A program made the position numbers and the translations under genes. 21,517 nt of DNA from Helicobacteraceae bacterium (GTDB lineage Bacteria > Campylobacterota > Campylobacteria > Campylobacterales > Sulfurimonadaceae): NCBI GenBank assembly GCA_027068615.1, contig JAMOQV010000193.1, positions 1-21,517 on the forward strand. Reading direction: 5' to 3'. A model generated the notes under the pieces. It ran no database searches and was not told the origin of the DNA. It saw nothing but the letters and a program-made list of their open reading frames with translations. Every line of letters begins with the position of its first letter. Position 1 is the first letter of the stretch. Shown here piece by piece: positions 1 through 6,649 of the stretch.

Positions 1-125
1 GGGGTAATTATACAGTTACTGGTAATAATCAGAGAATAAATGATAGGTAATTGTGTAATTACCACCTAGTAATTGAAAAGTAGTTCTATGATAATTAAAT
101 TGTTATGGGGTAATTGTGTAATTAC
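1..125. repeat. Three-copy 16-bp palindromic repeat field
   Basis: A short palindrome with arms GTAATT and AATTAC around a 4-nt GTGT centre occurs at 47-62 and 110-125 as identical copies. A diverged copy at 4-19 matches 12 of 16 positions. Isolated half-sites lie at 22-27 (GTAATA) and 69-74 (GTAATT). Start-to-start spacing is 43 and 63 bp, so this is not a regular array. No coding sequence is visible in 1-204. The repeats lie just beyond the 3' end of tRNA-Asn and could be binding sites for a recombinase, excisionase or repressor of an element lying to the left. Function is inference. Confidence 0.7.
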
Positions 126-146
126 TGTTAAATATTTGAAATAAAG

Positions 147-166
147 AGTACACCTAAAAGTACACC
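147..166. repeat. Tandem AGTACACC direct repeat next to tRNA-Asn
   Basis: AGTACACC occurs at 147-154 and 159-166, a 12-bp period, 38 nt beyond the tRNA-Asn 3' end. Read outward from the tRNA it is a doubled GGTGTACT. From memory, doubled GGTGTAC-like motifs are common between a tRNA 3' end and a P4-type tyrosine integrase gene. It is therefore a candidate integrase-binding or attachment region. No integrase gene is in the window, so this is inference. Confidence 0.5.
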
Positions 167-204
167 CAACAAAAATAATAATAAATTTAATGATAAAAAA
201 GAAG

Positions 205-279
205 TGGCTCCGGATACTGGATTCGAACCAGTGACCAAGTGATTAACAGTCACCTACTCTACCGCTGAGCTAATCCGGA
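205..279 (-). tRNA. tRNA-Asn (anticodon GUU)
   Basis: On the minus strand the gene starts with acceptor strand TCCGGAT at 279 and ends ATCCGGA, discriminator G, encoded CCA at 205-207. This gives a full 7-bp acceptor stem and 75 nt in total. U8-A9 and a D-arm GCTCAGCGG follow. The anticodon loop reads CTGTTAA, so the anticodon is GUU (Asn). The T-arm loop TTCGAAT is canonical. It lies 22 nt downstream of tRNA-Met and is probably co-transcribed from the same promoter. The gene is complete, including its 3' end, which is a common integration target; the repeats beyond it make that worth checking. Confidence 0.97.
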
Positions 280-301
280 ATATAAAAAGTTTCTCTTAAA
301 A

Positions 302-378
302 TGGTGTCAAGAGGGAGACTTGAACTCCCGACCTCCGGCTTATGAGACCAGCGCTCTAACCAGCTGAGCTACCTTGAC
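302..378 (-). tRNA. tRNA-Met (anticodon CAU), elongator type
   Basis: On the minus strand the acceptor stem is GTCAAGG (from 378) paired with TCTTGAC, then discriminator A and an encoded CCA at 302-304; length is 77 nt. U8-A9, D-arm and T-arm are canonical. The anticodon loop is CTCATAA, so the anticodon is CAU. A paired G1-C72 and the absence of the three G:C pairs in the anticodon stem argue against the initiator. An Ile2 tRNA with lysidine-modified CAU cannot be fully excluded, but elongator Met is the better reading. It is the first gene of a two-tRNA unit with tRNA-Asn. Confidence 0.92.
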
Positions 379-395
379 ATGCTTAAGAGACCGAA

Positions 396-401
396 ATTAT
401 A
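396..401 (-). promoter_or_regulatory. -10 box of the tRNA-Met/tRNA-Asn promoter
   Basis: A perfect TATAAT, preceded by AGA, lies on the minus strand 17 nt upstream of the tRNA-Met 5' end. The predicted start is near 389, giving a leader of roughly 11 nt for RNase P to remove. No strong -35 is seen, as is usual for Campylobacterota sigma70 promoters. It sits in the 53-nt gap after the stop codon of the upstream membrane-protein gene, so the tRNAs need not depend on read-through. Confidence 0.65.
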
Positions 402-431
402 TCTATTTATACTTAAAATAATATTAAACAG

Positions 432-1421
432 TTAGTATCCAAAATAAAAATCAGTTAAAAGAAGAATTTTATAATTTCTCTTAAAATTATATTGTTTTTG
501 AAAGTCTATTCCTGGTTTGATTTCATAAAAAAACCATTTTTTCCAAATATTTTGACGAAAACTTATTTCCGTGTTATATGTATTTATATTTTTATAATAG
601 ATAATCTTTTCTTTATCTATATAAGTATATTTTGTATTTCCACTAAATGATTGAACTAGTCTTATTCCTGTATTTTTTCTTATTTGATAGAAATATTCTA
701 AGTTGAGAGAATAATCCATTCCTGGAGTTATTGATTTAGTACCTCTTGCTAGTATTATTCGGTAAAGATGATTATCTATTTTTTTATCTATATATATTTT
801 TGTATTTTCTGAAAAATTATTTTTTGTTGAGTATTTAAATGTTTGAGAAGGTTCAATAGATATGTTATTGTATATGAAATTTTTTTTATATCTAGCTTTT
901 ATATATGGATATATATCTCTCATTCCAATGGAATATTTTGAATCTATATTATAATACATAGATGTGAAATAACTCAGTCCTATTGCAATTGCTGAATCTG
1001 GGTTAGTAGAATTTGTAAATGGTAAATCTTTTATATTATCTTTATTTACATCTTCTATAAAAAACTTAAGGTTTTGTTTTGTTTTAGATAAAGCTAAATA
1101 AGCCATTAATTTAATATCAAAATTATTACTTTCTAATGTTTGAGAATTAGATTGCATTCTAATTCTCAAGAAAGATATATCTGTTTCATCGATAAACTTT
1201 TCATTTTGATAGAAAGAGTCCATTTTATTATTAATTTTACTTTGATTTATATCTGTTGTTTCATCTGTATCATTAAATAAACGATATAACTTATTATCTA
1301 TATATTTAGATGTTGATTTAACAGAATTAGATATATCTTTATGTGTTTTATCCAATACACCAGTATCCATAGAAAATACTAATTCAGTTATTAAAGATAT
1401 TAAAAGTATATATTTATGCAT
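432..1421 (-). CDS. Putative outer-membrane beta-barrel protein (hypothetical)
   Basis: A 329-residue protein with an N-terminal hydrophobic stretch (about residues 3-17) that looks like a signal peptide, possibly cut near S17-M18. A polar, Asn/Asp/Lys-rich segment (about 20-75) follows. The rest alternates hydrophobic and polar residues with many Tyr and Phe, as in beta-strands, and the last residues (DFYFGY) end in an aromatic residue, as outer-membrane barrels do. I do not recognise a named family with certainty. The layout resembles uncharacterised barrel proteins of Campylobacterota and gammaproteobacteria. The ATG at 1421 has an AGGA about 10 nt upstream on the minus strand. The gene is transcribed away from msbA and towards the tRNA pair. 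Its very AT-rich codons (Asn, Ile, Lys, Tyr) exceed those of its neighbours and may hint at rapid evolution or transfer. Confidence 0.7.
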   Translation of the reverse strand: MHKYILLISLITELVFSMDTGVLDKTHKDISNSVKSTSKYIDNKLYRLFNDTDETTDINQSKINNKMDSFYQNEKFIDETDISFLRIRMQSNSQTLESNNFDIKLMAYLALSKTKQNLKFFIEDVNKDNIKDLPFTNSTNPDSAIAIGLSYFTSMYYNIDSKYSIGMRDIYPYIKARYKKNFIYNNISIEPSQTFKYSTKNNFSENTKIYIDKKIDNHLYRIILARGTKSITPGMDYSLNLEYFYQIRKNTGIRLVQSFSGNTKYTYIDKEKIIYYKNINTYNTEISFRQNIWKKWFFYEIKPGIDFQKQYNFKRNYKILLLTDFYFGY

Positions 1422-1494
1422 ATCTATATATCCTAATTTTATATTATTTAGATGTATAGTACAATAAAGTTTGTAAAATTTTAGTTTAATGAGT

Positions 1495-1500
1495 TAAAAT
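1495..1500 (+). promoter_or_regulatory. Candidate msbA -10 box, leaderless geometry
   Basis: TAAAAT ends exactly 6 nt before the ATG at 1507. With the usual spacing (-7 at 1500), +1 would fall on the A of the start codon. No Shine-Dalgarno sequence precedes this ATG, so the pieces fit a leaderless transcript. A competing -10 (TTTAAT, about 1485-1490) would give a short leader. Prediction only. Confidence 0.4.
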
Positions 1501-1506
1501 ACGATT

Positions 1507-3213
1507 ATGAAAACAACTATAAAAAGATACTTACCATATATAAAAGATTATAAACTTCAGTACATTTTTGTCTTTATTGGCATCATTTTAACAGTTAGTG
1601 CGACTATTGCTACAGCTGAGATTATGAAATATGTTATGGATGATATGCTGATAGAGAAAAAAGAGGAGATGCTTTATCTAATACCTTTAAGTCTTATAGG
1701 TATATATTTTGTAAAAGGTATTGGAAGATATATACAGTCTGTATTTATGAGTTATATCGGTCAGCATATTGTTACAAGGTTTCGTGAGATTTTACTTGAG
1801 AAGATTATAAATCTTGATATGGGATTTTTATATATAAACAGAAGTGGGGAGTTGATATCTCGTGTAACAAATGATATTCAACGGATACAGTATTTTGTAT
1901 CAAATATGCTTCCAGAATTTTTTAGAGAAACACTGACAGTTTTAGGGCTTTTAGCATACATTATATATTTAAATCCAAATCTTGCATTTTATTCGTTAGT
2001 TGGTATCCCTGTTGTTATATATCCACTTTTTGCTATAGCTAAAAAATTAAAAAAATACTCTCGCCATTCACAAGAAAAAAATGCAGATGTTGTAACTAGA
2101 CTTACAGAAGTATTTAACAATTCTGAGATTATAAAAGCAAATGCTACTGAAAAGTTTGAATTAGATAGATTTAGTGTTCAAAATTGGCAATTTTTTAAGA
2201 TAAATATGAAAAGCACTTATGTTGGTGAGTTAGTATCCCCTATACTTGAAATTATTGGGGCTTCTGGACTTGCTGCTGTTGTGTTTTTAGGTGGTAGAGA
2301 AGCTTATAATGGTAACATAACTCCTGGTGATTTTATAGCTTTTTTAACAGCAGTTGGACAGATATTTCAACCTGTTCGTCGCATCGGTTCTATATATGCT
2401 AAGATACAAGATGCAACTGCTGCAAGTGATAGAATATTTGAGATATTAGATACCAAAAGTAAAATAACAGATGGTCAAAAGATTTTAAATACTGATATAA
2501 AAAATATAGTTTATAAAAATGTGATGTTAAAGTATGAAGACTCTTATGCACTAGATAATATAAGCATAGATATAAAAGCTGGTGATAATATAGCTTTAGT
2601 TGGTGATAGTGGTGGTGGAAAATCAACATTTATAAATATGCTACTTCGTTTTTATGACCCAGATGAGGGGACTATACTTATAAATGATACAGATATAAAA
2701 GAATTTACTCAAAAATCTTTAAAACATCATATATCTTTGGTGACTCAAAGAATATATATATTTCAAGATACTTTGGCTTCAAATGTAGCTTATGGACAAG
2801 ATATTGATGAGCAAAAGGTAAATAAAGCATTATCTTTAGCAGATGCAAGTGAGTTTGTTTCTAAGTTAGAAGATGGTATCTATACTAAGATGGAAGAATT
2901 TGGAGCAAACTTATCTGGTGGACAAAGACAAAGGATAGCGATAGCTAGAGCTATATATAAACATTCATCTTTGATACTTTTCGATGAGGCTACATCAGCA
3001 TTAGATAATGAGAGTGAAAAAAGGATACAAAAAGCACTAAAAGAGTACACAAAAGATAAGATAACTATTACCATAGCACATAGACTTAGTACCATAGAAG
3101 ATGCAGATAAAATTTTAGTTATGCAAAATGGTCGTATAGTTGCTATGGGTAGTCATAAGGAGCTTTTAAACTCAAATGATATATATAAAAAGCTAGCTGG
3201 AAAGTTTCATTAA
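1507..3213 (+). CDS. msbA: MsbA-type ABC exporter (fused membrane and ATPase domains)
   Basis: A 568-residue half-transporter. The N-terminal membrane domain has about six helices (roughly 18-38, 56-74, 138-155, 158-177, 242-263, 275-290). The C-terminal ATPase has Walker A GDSGGGKST at 366-374, signature LSGGQ at 469-473, Walker B LILFDE at 489-494 and switch His525 in IAHRLST. This is the type-IV exporter layout of MsbA, which flips lipid A-core across the inner membrane. LpxC is encoded 2 kb downstream on the same strand, which supports the MsbA reading over a generic multidrug exporter. Length matches MsbA (about 580 residues). The ATG at 1507 has no ribosome binding site but lies right behind a -10-like TAAAAT. 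Substrate specificity is inferred from family and context. Confidence 0.8.
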   Translation: MKTTIKRYLPYIKDYKLQYIFVFIGIILTVSATIATAEIMKYVMDDMLIEKKEEMLYLIPLSLIGIYFVKGIGRYIQSVFMSYIGQHIVTRFREILLEKIINLDMGFLYINRSGELISRVTNDIQRIQYFVSNMLPEFFRETLTVLGLLAYIIYLNPNLAFYSLVGIPVVIYPLFAIAKKLKKYSRHSQEKNADVVTRLTEVFNNSEIIKANATEKFELDRFSVQNWQFFKINMKSTYVGELVSPILEIIGASGLAAVVFLGGREAYNGNITPGDFIAFLTAVGQIFQPVRRIGSIYAKIQDATAASDRIFEILDTKSKITDGQKILNTDIKNIVYKNVMLKYEDSYALDNISIDIKAGDNIALVGDSGGGKSTFINMLLRFYDPDEGTILINDTDIKEFTQKSLKHHISLVTQRIYIFQDTLASNVAYGQDIDEQKVNKALSLADASEFVSKLEDGIYTKMEEFGANLSGGQRQRIAIARAIYKHSSLILFDEATSALDNESEKRIQKALKEYTKDKITITIAHRLSTIEDADKILVMQNGRIVAMGSHKELLNSNDIYKKLAGKFH

Positions 3214-3234
3214 TAATATAAATAGAAATTAGTC

Positions 3235-3240
3235 TATAAT
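3235..3240 (+). promoter_or_regulatory. Candidate -10 box upstream of the DHH-like gene
   Basis: A perfect TATAAT lies in the 35-bp gap after msbA and ends 8 nt before the ATG at 3249. The predicted start (about 3247) would leave a leader of about 2 nt, and there is no Shine-Dalgarno sequence. This suggests a second, nearly leaderless promoter feeding the envelope genes. Prediction only. Confidence 0.45.
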
Positions 3241-3248
3241 CTCGAAAT

Positions 3249-3914
3249 ATGCAAGAGATACTTAAAAATATAAAAAATTATAAACATATTGTTATAACTG
3301 TTCCTGAAGATGATTTTATTGGTTATTTGGCATCTGCGAATGCTCTTTATACATACTTTTTACAACTACATAAAAAGATTTCTTTGTATAAAAAAAATGA
3401 TGATTTTGGTTTGAATTTGGATTTTTTACCATGGATAGATAAGGTAAAAACATCATATCCATCTTCTGCAGATATTGAGATTAAAGCTTTAACTTCTATA
3501 GAGTTATTTGAAATATTTGAGAGTGAAAAAATAAAGCTAAACAAAAAAATGGCATTATCATTATATGCTGGTTTAGTATATGAAACAAATGGTTTTAGAA
3601 AAACTGATAGTAGTGTATTTTTAATGGCACATAAGTTGCTAGAAATAGATATAGAATCAGATATGTGTTATAAAAGTATTTTAGATTATCAAACACTGTC
3701 TAGTTTAAGATTAAAAGCAATTTTATTAAAAAAAATGATTTTACAAGAATCTGGAAGTTTAGCTTACTTTAAAGTAGATGATGCAGATTTAGATATGAGT
3801 GGAGCTAAGTTAGATGATGTTGATATTATTATCCAAGAGGCTTTATCTTTACCAACTGTAACAAAAGTGAAAGTGGTTTATAAAAACAATATAATAAGGA
3901 GTCAAAGTGAGTAG
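3249..3914 (+). CDS. Degenerate DHH/NrnA-like phosphoesterase, probably not catalytic in the usual way
   Basis: A 221-residue protein whose segments line up by eye with NrnA-type DHH-DHHA1 phosphoesterases. Residues 12-40 match the first strand and helix, 'LDFLPWIDKVKT' (58-69) matches the family's FLPGAD region, and 'LSLYAGLVYETNGFRKTDSS' (103-122) matches the family's LYTGLVTDTGSFR motif. The metal-binding residues are gone: motif I, normally NPDGDAIGS, reads VPEDDFIGY; the stretch that should carry the DHH triad is missing between about residues 79 and 82; and the later Asp is Glu112. Family members are about 310-330 residues, so the C-terminal DHHA1 part is also reduced. It may bind rather than cleave nucleotides or act as a scaffold; the function is unknown. 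Its end overlaps the M23 peptidase gene by 8 nt, so the two are translationally coupled. Confidence 0.6.
   Translation: MQEILKNIKNYKHIVITVPEDDFIGYLASANALYTYFLQLHKKISLYKKNDDFGLNLDFLPWIDKVKTSYPSSADIEIKALTSIELFEIFESEKIKLNKKMALSLYAGLVYETNGFRKTDSSVFLMAHKLLEIDIESDMCYKSILDYQTLSSLRLKAILLKKMILQESGSLAYFKVDDADLDMSGAKLDDVDIIIQEALSLPTVTKVKVVYKNNIIRSQSE
3896..3901 (+). promoter_or_regulatory. Ribosome binding site deciding the GTG start of the M23 gene
   Basis: AAGGAG lies 5 nt before the GTG at 3907 and inside the end of the preceding gene. It fixes GTG as the start and makes the 8-nt overlap a translational coupling site. Confidence 0.75.
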
Positions 3915-5277
3915 AAAAAAAAGAAATTCAGCATTAATATTTTGGTTAATATTGGCTATATTGATTGGTGGTATAGTTTATCTATATAATTCAAAGATGT
4001 TTGAAAGAGTAGTTCCAACTATATCTTTAGATGATAATGCTTATTGGAACTTAAGAAAACCATTACATTTAGAGTTATCAGATAGTAGTGGTATAAAAGC
4101 TTATCAAGTTTATATAAAAACATCATCTGGTCAAACAGTTCTATATGATGAGCATCTTATAAAGTTTCAAGATAAGATAGAGGTTAAGATAAAACCACCT
4201 AGAAGTGCCTATGCCATGAATGATAACAATATTAAAATTATAGTAAAAGTTATTGATAAGAGTAAATGGAATTTTTTTGATGGTAATGAGGCTATTCGTG
4301 AATTTGATTTAATTGTTGATAAAAAAAGACCAAAGGTAAATGTTATATCAAACTCTTATAAGATTTCTAAGGGTGGTTCAGCTTTGGTTGTTTTTAAAGC
4401 AAAAGATGAAAACCTTAAAGATATGTATATAGAGACTAACTATGGTAAAAAGTTTAAAGTAGAGCCATTTTATAAAGATGGTTATTATATATCTTTGTTA
4501 GCTTGGCCAGTAACTGAAAAAACTTTTAGAGCAAATATCATAGTAAATGATGAAGCAGGTAACAGTACTAAGAGTTATATACCACTTTACTTGAAAAATA
4601 AGCCATACAGAGTTTCACATATAAAGATTAAAGATAGATTTTTAAAAGGTAAAATTGCAGATTTAGCTTATGAATTTGTTGAAACACAGGGTGTAGATGA
4701 CCCATTAAAACAGTTTAAGATTATAAATGAAGATGTAAGAGCAAAAAATGAAAAACTTATCCATACTATAACTTCTAAAGTATCAGATAAGATGATAAGT
4801 GATTTTAAAATCAATAAAATGTATCCACTTAAAAATGCACAAGTTGTAGCTCATTTTGGAGATCACAGGATGTATTCTTATAATGGAAAACCAATTAGTG
4901 AAGCTTACCATGTAGGTCTTGATTTAGCTAGTAACTCGTTAGCTGAGATAAAACCACAAAATAGTGGTGTTGTTGTTTATGCAGATTATAATGGATTGTA
5001 TGGTAATATGCCTATTATAGACCATGGTCTTGGGCTTTATACACTTTATGGACATTGTTCAAGTATAGTTGTAAATGTTGGTGATACGATAAGACCTCGT
5101 GAGGTTATAGCAAGAACTGGTAAAAGTGGTTATGCTATGGGTGACCATCTTCACTTTGGTGTTTTAGTTCAAGGGATAGAGGTTAGACCTCAAGAGTGGA
5201 TGGATAAAACTTGGATAAAACTAAACATAACAAATGTTATAAAAGATGCTAAAAAGTTAATAAATAGAGCAGGATAG
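3907..5277 (+). CDS. Membrane-anchored M23-family peptidoglycan endopeptidase
   Basis: A 456-residue protein. A single N-terminal hydrophobic helix (about residues 9-27) after a basic Arg/Lys start indicates an inner-membrane anchor with the rest in the periplasm. The middle, about 40-320, is beta-rich with no motif I can name. The C-terminal LytM/M23 domain (about 325-440) has all expected zinc and catalytic residues: His335 and Asp339 in HVGLD, His383 in YGH, and His414 and His416 in HLHFG. Enzymes of this family cut peptide cross-links in peptidoglycan, and in Campylobacter and Helicobacter they help set cell shape. With the complete active site it is probably an active hydrolase rather than an EnvC-like activator. 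The start is GTG with an AAGGAG 5 nt upstream. lpxC follows after 9 nt, so wall and outer-membrane synthesis genes are co-transcribed. Confidence 0.9.
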   Translation: MSRKKRNSALIFWLILAILIGGIVYLYNSKMFERVVPTISLDDNAYWNLRKPLHLELSDSSGIKAYQVYIKTSSGQTVLYDEHLIKFQDKIEVKIKPPRSAYAMNDNNIKIIVKVIDKSKWNFFDGNEAIREFDLIVDKKRPKVNVISNSYKISKGGSALVVFKAKDENLKDMYIETNYGKKFKVEPFYKDGYYISLLAWPVTEKTFRANIIVNDEAGNSTKSYIPLYLKNKPYRVSHIKIKDRFLKGKIADLAYEFVETQGVDDPLKQFKIINEDVRAKNEKLIHTITSKVSDKMISDFKINKMYPLKNAQVVAHFGDHRMYSYNGKPISEAYHVGLDLASNSLAEIKPQNSGVVVYADYNGLYGNMPIIDHGLGLYTLYGHCSSIVVNVGDTIRPREVIARTGKSGYAMGDHLHFGVLVQGIEVRPQEWMDKTWIKLNITNVIKDAKKLINRAG

Positions 5278-5286
5278 TATAAGATA

Positions 5287-6174
5287 ATGTATTTTCAAAC
5301 AACCATTAAAAAACCTGTTGAGTTAGTAGGTATAGGATTACATAAAGGTTCACCTGTTAAGTTAAGACTAGAACCACTAGATGCAAACAGTGGTATAGTA
5401 TTTCATAGAAGTGATGTAAATGTTTCTATACCATTAAAGCCAGAAAATGTAGTAGATACAAAAATGGCAACTGTTATAGGCAAAGATGGTTTTATTATAT
5501 CTACTATTGAGCATCTTCTTTCAGCTGTTTATGCTTATGGTATAGATAACTTAAAAGTTATAGTGGATGCAGATGAAGTACCAGTTATGGATGGTAGTAG
5601 TGCTAGTTACTGTATGCTTCTTGATGAAGCAGAAACCATACAACTTGATGTAGCAAAAAAGATTATGATGATAAAAAAAGAGGTGATGATAAAAGAGGGA
5701 GATAAATATGTAAAACTCTCTCCAGCACCTGATTTAAAATATGATTTTACTATCAAGTTTCCGCACCCTGTTATAAAAAATCAAGATTTTGTACTTGAAT
5801 TTACAAAACAAAAGTATAAAGATGAGATATCTCGTGCTAGAACATTTGGATTTTTGCATGAGGTTCAGTATCTTCGTTCAAAGGGTTTAGCTCTTGGTGG
5901 TTCACTAGAAAATGCTATAGTTTTAGATGATAAAAAGGTCTTAAATCCTGAAGGATTAAGATTTTCAGATGAGTTTGTAAGACATAAGATACTAGATGCC
6001 ATAGGAGATATGTCTCTTATTGGGATGAATTTTATAGGTAATTATGAAGCTTTAGCTGGTAGCCACGATTTAAATCATAAATTGACATTAGAACTTTTAA
6101 AAGATAAAGAAAATTATGAGATAGTAGAACTCGTGGGTGAAAAAACAAAAGAGTTAGAAAAAGCTTATGCGTAA
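5287..6174 (+). CDS. lpxC: UDP-3-O-acyl-N-acetylglucosamine deacetylase
   Basis: LpxC catalyses the committed, zinc-dependent deacetylation step of lipid A synthesis in the cytoplasm. The 295-residue length fits the family (about 300). Active-site residues are present in order: Glu75-His76 in TIEHLLSA, His233 and Asp237 in VRHKILDAIGD (with His76, the zinc ligands) and His260 in GSHDLNHKL. The segment VDADEVPVMDGSSASYC is the typical substrate-passage region. The ATG at 5287 follows the M23 stop by 9 nt, with an AGGA overlapping that stop region. Its last 8 nt overlap the start of the TsaB-like gene. Together with the MsbA-type exporter upstream it places lipid A synthesis and export in one transcription unit. 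Confidence 0.97.
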   Translation: MYFQTTIKKPVELVGIGLHKGSPVKLRLEPLDANSGIVFHRSDVNVSIPLKPENVVDTKMATVIGKDGFIISTIEHLLSAVYAYGIDNLKVIVDADEVPVMDGSSASYCMLLDEAETIQLDVAKKIMMIKKEVMIKEGDKYVKLSPAPDLKYDFTIKFPHPVIKNQDFVLEFTKQKYKDEISRARTFGFLHEVQYLRSKGLALGGSLENAIVLDDKKVLNPEGLRFSDEFVRHKILDAIGDMSLIGMNFIGNYEALAGSHDLNHKLTLELLKDKENYEIVELVGEKTKELEKAYA

Positions 6175-6628
6175 AAATATAGATATATTACTTATAGCAT
6201 TGTCTTCACCAATTATGGTGGGGATATATGAGGACAATAAGCTTATAGATAGTATAGTGAGTGATAAAAAAAGTTCAGATATACTAGCGACTATTTTTAA
6301 AGATATTTTTGATAAATATGATGTTAAAGGTTTATACTTCACAAATGGACCAGGTAGTTTTATGGCAATAAAAGTAGCATATATCTTTTTAAAATCAATT
6401 AGCATCATAAAAGATATAGAACTTTTTGCAACAGATGCATTTAAATTTAATGAAAATCATCCTATAAAAGCGATTGGAAAGCTATATTTTGTTAAAATTA
6501 AACAAGAGATAAAAACTCAAAAATTTGATGATATCCAAACAGTAGAGTTTAAACTTCCAAAATTACTAAATAAAGATGAATTTAGTACAGATACTGTACC
6601 TCTATACAAAATAGGTGCAGTTGGTTAA
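6167..6628 (+). CDS. tsaB: Short TsaB-like protein (tRNA t6A biosynthesis scaffold)
   Basis: A 153-residue protein with the N-terminal half of an ASKHA-fold TsaB. An opening beta-strand pair (about residues 6-30) is followed by 'TNGPGSFMAIKVAYIFLKSI' at 59-78, which matches the family's GPGSFTGLRIG motif. TsaB supports TsaD in making the threonylcarbamoyl modification of A37 in ANN-decoding tRNAs. Usual TsaB length is about 220-230, so most of the C-terminal lobe is missing or highly diverged, and the usual Asp of the first strand (IDTS) is absent (IALSS). A similarly short homologue follows lpxC in Campylobacter as I remember it. The start overlaps lpxC by 8 nt (ATGCGTAA). The assignment is reasonable but sequence support is limited to the first half. 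Confidence 0.6.
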   Translation: MRKNIDILLIALSSPIMVGIYEDNKLIDSIVSDKKSSDILATIFKDIFDKYDVKGLYFTNGPGSFMAIKVAYIFLKSISIIKDIELFATDAFKFNENHPIKAIGKLYFVKIKQEIKTQKFDDIQTVEFKLPKLLNKDEFSTDTVPLYKIGAVG

Positions 6629-6639
6629 AATAAAATTAT

Positions 6640-6643
6640 AGGA
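6640..6643 (+). promoter_or_regulatory. Ribosome binding site supporting the TTG start of thrB
   Basis: AGGA with a 6-nt spacer precedes TTG at 6650. No ATG lies at the position where homoserine kinases begin, and the protein starts directly with the conserved VxVPATSANLGPG block, so TTG is the likely start. Confidence 0.6.
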
Positions 6644-6649
6644 AATAAA

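Noticed and set aside
1..125. CRISPR array from the repeated GTAATTGTGTAATTAC words
   Set aside because: Only three copies, one diverged; the repeat is 16 bp and perfectly palindromic; spacings (43 and 63 bp) are unequal; no cas genes.
2399..2629. 76-residue minus-strand frame rich in His, Leu and Tyr
   Set aside because: Antisense to the ATPase domain of the MsbA-type gene; composition is that of a reversed AT-rich coding sequence.
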